From assembly GCA_900545075.1 (NCBI GenBank), contig UQXT01000044.1:1-17050 (forward strand): 17,050 nt of DNA, in the 5' to 3' direction. The notes under the pieces are model-generated. The model was not told where the DNA came from and ran no database searches. It saw only the letters and a list, made by a program, of their open reading frames with translations. The first letter of the stretch is position 1, and every line of letters begins with the position of its first letter. The stretch is from an uncultured Collinsella sp. (GTDB lineage Bacteria > Actinomycetota > Coriobacteriia > Coriobacteriales > Coriobacteriaceae). Shown here in pieces: positions 13,575-17,050 of the stretch. Both the position numbers and the translations under genes were made by a program.

Positions 13575-15824
13575 ATGCCGCAGGAAGAATCAAAGCGCGG
13601 GGCTCATTTTGCAAAGGGGCCGACTCCCTCGGCGTCTTCGCCTGAGCTGGCTTCGGCCGAGCATGAGATTCGTAAAGCCTGGTCGGCTGCCGCCGACCCG
13701 GGTGAGACAGCGGTGTATTTGCGTGCCGCCGGTGCCGGTTCGATGCCTTCTCATTCGCCTCTTTCCTCGACTCGACCCGACGAGACGGCAGTATTTTTGG
13801 CCGCTGCTCGTACAGGCGTGGATCGGACGTCCAGCGCTTTGGATACGCCTCATGCCCCGCGTCCCGATGAGACTGCGGTGTTTTTGATGGCTGCACAAGG
13901 GAAAAGTCCGCATGAGGACGCGGCTGCCGTCCGTCCTGCAACACAGGACGCCCGAGATGATGGCGAACCGTTACTTTCTGATGACGAATGGTCTCCGCTC
14001 GGTTCTGTCGATCCCGTCGAAGGTGTGACGGTCGACGGCGATGACGATTGGGATCCCTTGTCGTTTTCTGGTCGAGGTACTGCCACACGGGAAGTCGATA
14101 CGGTGTTTGGGGATCATGCCGCGTCTGGCGACAATGCGATCTTAGTCGATGACCCCTTTGCAGCGGACAGGCCTCTTTCCTCTGTGGATGAGATTAAGCC
14201 GCAGCCTGAGTCTCACATGGAATCTCAGGATCACGTAGACGATATGGGCTCGTCCGACTACTCCACGGTTGGTCGGTCTGCCGGCCTTATGACCGTACTG
14301 ACCATTTTGTCGCGTGTCACCGGTTTCATCCGCACTTGGGCTATGGCTGCCGCTATCGGCATGTCGCTGCTTTCATCTTCTTATCAGGTCGCCAACAACC
14401 TGCCCAACATGCTCTACGAGCTTGTGATGGGCGGCATGTTGGTTACCGCCTTTTTGCCGGTGTACATGGGCGTCCGTCGTGAGCAGGGCCGTGAAGCCTC
14501 AAATGAATATGTTGGAAACCTGCTTGGCATCCTGCTCTTGCTGCTGGGCGTCATTTCGGTGCTGGGCACCCTGTTTGCTCCGGGCTTTATTTGGACGCAA
14601 TCGTTCCTTTCGGGTGACGGCGGCAGCATGGATACCGCTGCGTTCATGTTCCGTTTCTTTGCCATCCAGATATTGTTTTATGGTCTGGGCTCGGTGTTCT
14701 CGGGCGTTCTCAACGCGCATCGCGATTACTTTTGGTCGACGTTCGCCCCCGTTTTGAACAACGTGATCGTTATCGCCAGCTTTATTGGTTTTGCACCCGT
14801 GTCCGCGCAATTTGGCGAGCATGCAGGCATCATCTTGATCTCGGCTGGCACGACCCTCGGCGTCTTTGTCCAGATGGCCTGCCAGATTCCCGCGCTTGGC
14901 AAGTACGGCGTGCATCCCCATATCCATATCGACTTTAAGGATCCTGCGCTTCGCCAGACGATTGCGCTCGGTATCCCGACGCTGCTCGCCACGGTGTGCA
15001 CGTTTGTCCAGACCTCCATTATCAATGCCGCCGCGCTGGTGGTGCAGCCCGAGACCGGACCTTCTGTCATTGCTTACGCGCGCCTGTGGTATACCCTGCC
15101 TTATGCTCTAATCGCCGTCTCGCTCTCGACGGCGCTCTATACCGAGCTTTCGCATGATGCTCAGGAGCAAGACTACGATAGCATTCGCGGCGGCATCTCG
15201 AACGGCGTTGCTCAGATTCTCTTCTTCCTGATTCCATTTGCGCTGTATTTGATCGTCTTCGCCCGCCCGCTTAATATGATCTACTGCACTGGCAAGTTCG
15301 ATGAGTCTGGTGTTGCATTGGTGTCGGAGTTCCTTATTTACCAGGCTCCTTCGTTGCCACTTTACGGAGCGGTTGTGCTTATGCAGAAGAGCTTCTCGGC
15401 CTTGCTCGATATGAAGCCCTTCGGTCGTTATTGTCTTTACTCCACCATCGGACAGGTCGGTTTGGTGCTGTTGTTTGGTGTGGTGCTTGGCTACGGCATG
15501 CCTGCGATCGCACTTTCGTATGTCGTCGACTACGTGATTTTGGTTGGCTGCTCGCTATGGTGGCTGCGCCGTCGCCTGCATGGCCTTCAGGTCAAATCTA
15601 TTCTGCATGGCGGCTTCTTTGGCCTTTTGCTTGGAGGCCTGGGTGCGGCTGCGGGTGCCGGTGTCATGTGGGCGCTTGAGCACTTTTTCGGCGCGCTCGG
15701 CGGCTCGATTCTGATTACCTTGGGCTATGTTTGCGCTGCGGGCATCGTCTCGCTCGCCGTCACCTTTGGCCTGGCCATCACCTTTAAGGTGCCCGAGGTC
15801 TCCTCGCTGCTTCGCCGCAAGTAG
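13575..15824 (+). CDS. murJ: MurJ/MviN lipid II flippase with long cytosolic N-terminal extension
   Basis: This 749-residue protein is predicted to flip lipid II across the membrane for peptidoglycan synthesis. The MOP-superfamily core starts near residue 236 (TVLTILSRVTGFIR) and includes the typical VANNLPNMLYEL, followed by alternating hydrophobic segments to the C-terminus. The first 235 or so residues are acidic, rich in Ala, Asp, Ser and Pro, and look disordered. They hold three copies of P-[GD]-E-T-A-V-[YF]-L with Thr at 45, 71 and 100, and a second two-copy motif D-D-x-W-x-P-L at about 136-142 and 156-162. Actinobacterial MviN proteins can be controlled by Ser/Thr phosphorylation and FHA proteins, so these may be regulatory sites (inference). 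The ATG at 13575 has AGAGGA upstream and lies three bases after ybaK. Confidence 0.93.
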   Translation: MPQEESKRGAHFAKGPTPSASSPELASAEHEIRKAWSAAADPGETAVYLRAAGAGSMPSHSPLSSTRPDETAVFLAAARTGVDRTSSALDTPHAPRPDETAVFLMAAQGKSPHEDAAAVRPATQDARDDGEPLLSDDEWSPLGSVDPVEGVTVDGDDDWDPLSFSGRGTATREVDTVFGDHAASGDNAILVDDPFAADRPLSSVDEIKPQPESHMESQDHVDDMGSSDYSTVGRSAGLMTVLTILSRVTGFIRTWAMAAAIGMSLLSSSYQVANNLPNMLYELVMGGMLVTAFLPVYMGVRREQGREASNEYVGNLLGILLLLLGVISVLGTLFAPGFIWTQSFLSGDGGSMDTAAFMFRFFAIQILFYGLGSVFSGVLNAHRDYFWSTFAPVLNNVIVIASFIGFAPVSAQFGEHAGIILISAGTTLGVFVQMACQIPALGKYGVHPHIHIDFKDPALRQTIALGIPTLLATVCTFVQTSIINAAALVVQPETGPSVIAYARLWYTLPYALIAVSLSTALYTELSHDAQEQDYDSIRGGISNGVAQILFFLIPFALYLIVFARPLNMIYCTGKFDESGVALVSEFLIYQAPSLPLYGAVVLMQKSFSALLDMKPFGRYCLYSTIGQVGLVLLFGVVLGYGMPAIALSYVVDYVILVGCSLWWLRRRLHGLQVKSILHGGFFGLLLGGLGAAAGAGVMWALEHFFGALGGSILITLGYVCAAGIVSLAVTFGLAITFKVPEVSSLLRRK
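13695..13904 (+). repeat. Three protein-level repeats (PxETAV[YF]L) inside murJ
   Basis: Copies encode residues 41-55, 67-81 and 96-110 of MurJ. The Glu-Thr-Ala-Val-aromatic-Leu core is kept while the Thr codons differ (ACA, ACG, ACT). The similarity is therefore at protein level rather than a recent DNA duplication. Spacing between copies is 26 and 29 residues. Confidence 0.85.
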
Positions 15825-15830
15825 GCAAAC

Positions 15831-17050
15831 GTGGCGGGTCACGATAACATTCCAACGCTTGCCGAACAGGTTTCGCGCGTTCCCACGCAGCCCGGATGTT
15901 ACCTTTGGAAAGATGCCAAGGGCGATGTCGTCTATGTGGGTAAGGCGAAAAACCTGCGCGCCCGCATGCGCCAATACGTAACGCTGCAAGATGAGCGTCA
16001 GAAGATCCCACTTATGATGCAGCTGGTGGCGAGTTTCGACTATATCGTGGTGGAGACCGAGCACGAGGCGTTGGTGCTCGAACGCAATCTGATCGGTCAG
16101 TACCATCCGTACTTTAATGTCGACCTCAAGGACGATAAGAGCTATCCCTTTATCGCCATCACTAAAAGCGATTTATTTCCCGCTATTAAATACACGCGCG
16201 AGCGCCATAAGCCCGGCACGCGCTATTTTGGTCCCTATACCGACAGCCGCGCGGCGCGTGAGACCATTGATACGCTGCGTAAGGTCATTCCCATTTGCTC
16301 GGCATCCTGTGCGGAATGGCGTCGGTGTCGGCGTATCGTCGAGTCCCACAAGGGCGAAGAAGACATCGTTAATATGATTTGCGCGCAAAACGGACGGCCT
16401 TGCTTTGACTATCATGTCGGTCGAGGGCCGGGAGCGTGTGTCGGTGCGATTTCTCCCGCCGACTATGCCAAGAACGTTAAGCGCGTCGAGCGCTTTTTGT
16501 CTGGCCATCGCAAGGATGTCGTCGACGAGCTCACGGCCGAGATGACAGAGGCTGCCGAGGCGCTCGATTTTGAGCGTGCGGCACGCGTCAAGCGTCGTCT
16601 AGATGTCATCAGGGGCCTGGATGATCGTCAACAGGTCGTATTTCCGTCCAGTGTCGATATCGATGTCATTGGCTTTTATCGCGAGGAGACTATCTCGGCT
16701 GCCTGCGTCTTTGTCGTGCGCGAGGGTCGAACGGTTCGAACCTGTGAGTTTATTCTCGATAAGGGCCTCGATGTCGATGGGGAAGAACTCCAGTCGGGTT
16801 TTCTTAAGCGCTATTACGACGAGACGGCTGATATTCCAGCTGAAATCAACCTTTCTGTTGAGCTTGAGGACGCGGAAGCGCTGGGGGAGTGGCTTGCGGC
16901 CAAGCGTGAACGCTCCTGCCATCTCCATAGACCTCAGCGCGGCGAAAAGCATCGATTACTCGATATGGCATCCAAAAACGCCCGTCATGCCCTTATGCGC
17001 TACATGATGCGCACGGGTTATGCCGACGACCGCACCAATCAAGCACTTTT
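15831..17050 (+). CDS. uvrC: UvrABC excision nuclease subunit C (UvrC), 3' truncated by window
   Basis: About 406 codons are present, and the frame is open to the window edge. UvrC makes the two incisions beside damage after UvrB loading. The N-terminal GIY-YIG nuclease has GCY (22-24), YVG (35-37), an Arg-rich KNLRARMR segment and the likely catalytic Glu79 in EALVLE. NVDLKDDKSYPF is the usual following motif. A cysteine-rich segment (C156, C160, C166, C184, C191, C203) matches the region that holds an Fe-S cluster in E. coli UvrC. A UVR domain (DFERAARVKR, about 246-255) binds UvrB. The C-terminal RNase H-like nuclease starts near 280 and is cut. The start GTG 15831 is forced: murJ ends in the same frame six bases earlier and no other start codon precedes the nuclease. 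The ribosome site is weak (TAGG), suggesting coupling to murJ. Confidence 0.95.
   Translation, partial: MAGHDNIPTLAEQVSRVPTQPGCYLWKDAKGDVVYVGKAKNLRARMRQYVTLQDERQKIPLMMQLVASFDYIVVETEHEALVLERNLIGQYHPYFNVDLKDDKSYPFIAITKSDLFPAIKYTRERHKPGTRYFGPYTDSRAARETIDTLRKVIPICSASCAEWRRCRRIVESHKGEEDIVNMICAQNGRPCFDYHVGRGPGACVGAISPADYAKNVKRVERFLSGHRKDVVDELTAEMTEAAEALDFERAARVKRRLDVIRGLDDRQQVVFPSSVDIDVIGFYREETISAACVFVVREGRTVRTCEFILDKGLDVDGEELQSGFLKRYYDETADIPAEINLSVELEDAEALGEWLAAKRERSCHLHRPQRGEKHRLLDMASKNARHALMRYMMRTGYADDRTNQAL

Noticed and set aside
1..17050. Mobile element, CRISPR, toxin-antitoxin, phage or tRNA gene
   Set aside because: No transposase, integrase, regularly spaced direct repeats, small overlapping gene pair of that type, or tRNA-like cloverleaf was recognised by eye. 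All long coding regions are accounted for by chromosomal housekeeping families.

Overview
The window is a bacterial chromosomal segment. It is moderately GC-rich, densely packed and mostly ordinary housekeeping in content. I infer Actinomycetota of the class Coriobacteriia, close to Collinsella. The reasons are overall protein style, GC-rich codon use mixed with GTG starts, a MurJ with a long actinobacterial-style cytosolic N-terminus, and an LTA-synthase-like protein beside nucleotide excision repair genes. This placement is recognition, not proof. I see no tRNA, rRNA, CRISPR array, insertion sequence or phage gene, and no gene-free stretch longer than about 300 bases.

Layout. (1) Positions 1-68 hold the last codons of an upstream gene and a strong intrinsic terminator. 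(2) Positions 184-3691 (+) carry coaE (dephospho-CoA kinase), a membrane-anchored lytic transglycosylase overlapping it by 8 bases, and uvrB. A long hairpin at 3692-3733 separates uvrB from convergent genes and probably terminates both strands. (3) Positions 3744-9864 (-), read leftward, carry an LTA-synthase-family membrane sulfatase, then mrp/apbC (Fe-S carrier ATPase), an HI0933/BaiN-family flavoprotein whose GTG start touches the mrp stop, and a COG2509 FAD-dependent dehydrogenase. The last gene lies behind a small terminator-like hairpin. (4) Positions 9865-10057 are a divergent promoter region. (5) Positions 10058-17050 (+) carry uvrA with its own terminator, then a tight ybaK-murJ-uvrC run. 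uvrC is cut by the window end.

All three UvrABC excision nuclease subunits lie within about 15.6 kb, but in three separate transcription units interleaved with cell-envelope genes (lytic transglycosylase, LTA-synthase-like enzyme, MurJ) and redox/Fe-S genes. 

The most interesting observations are two. MurJ has a roughly 235-residue cytosolic extension carrying three copies of an acidic-Thr-hydrophobic motif (P-[GD]-E-T-A-V-[YF]-L), which look like Ser/Thr-kinase or FHA-docking sites. UvrC has a changed cysteine pattern in its predicted Fe-S segment. I found no convincing wholly new multi-gene system here.
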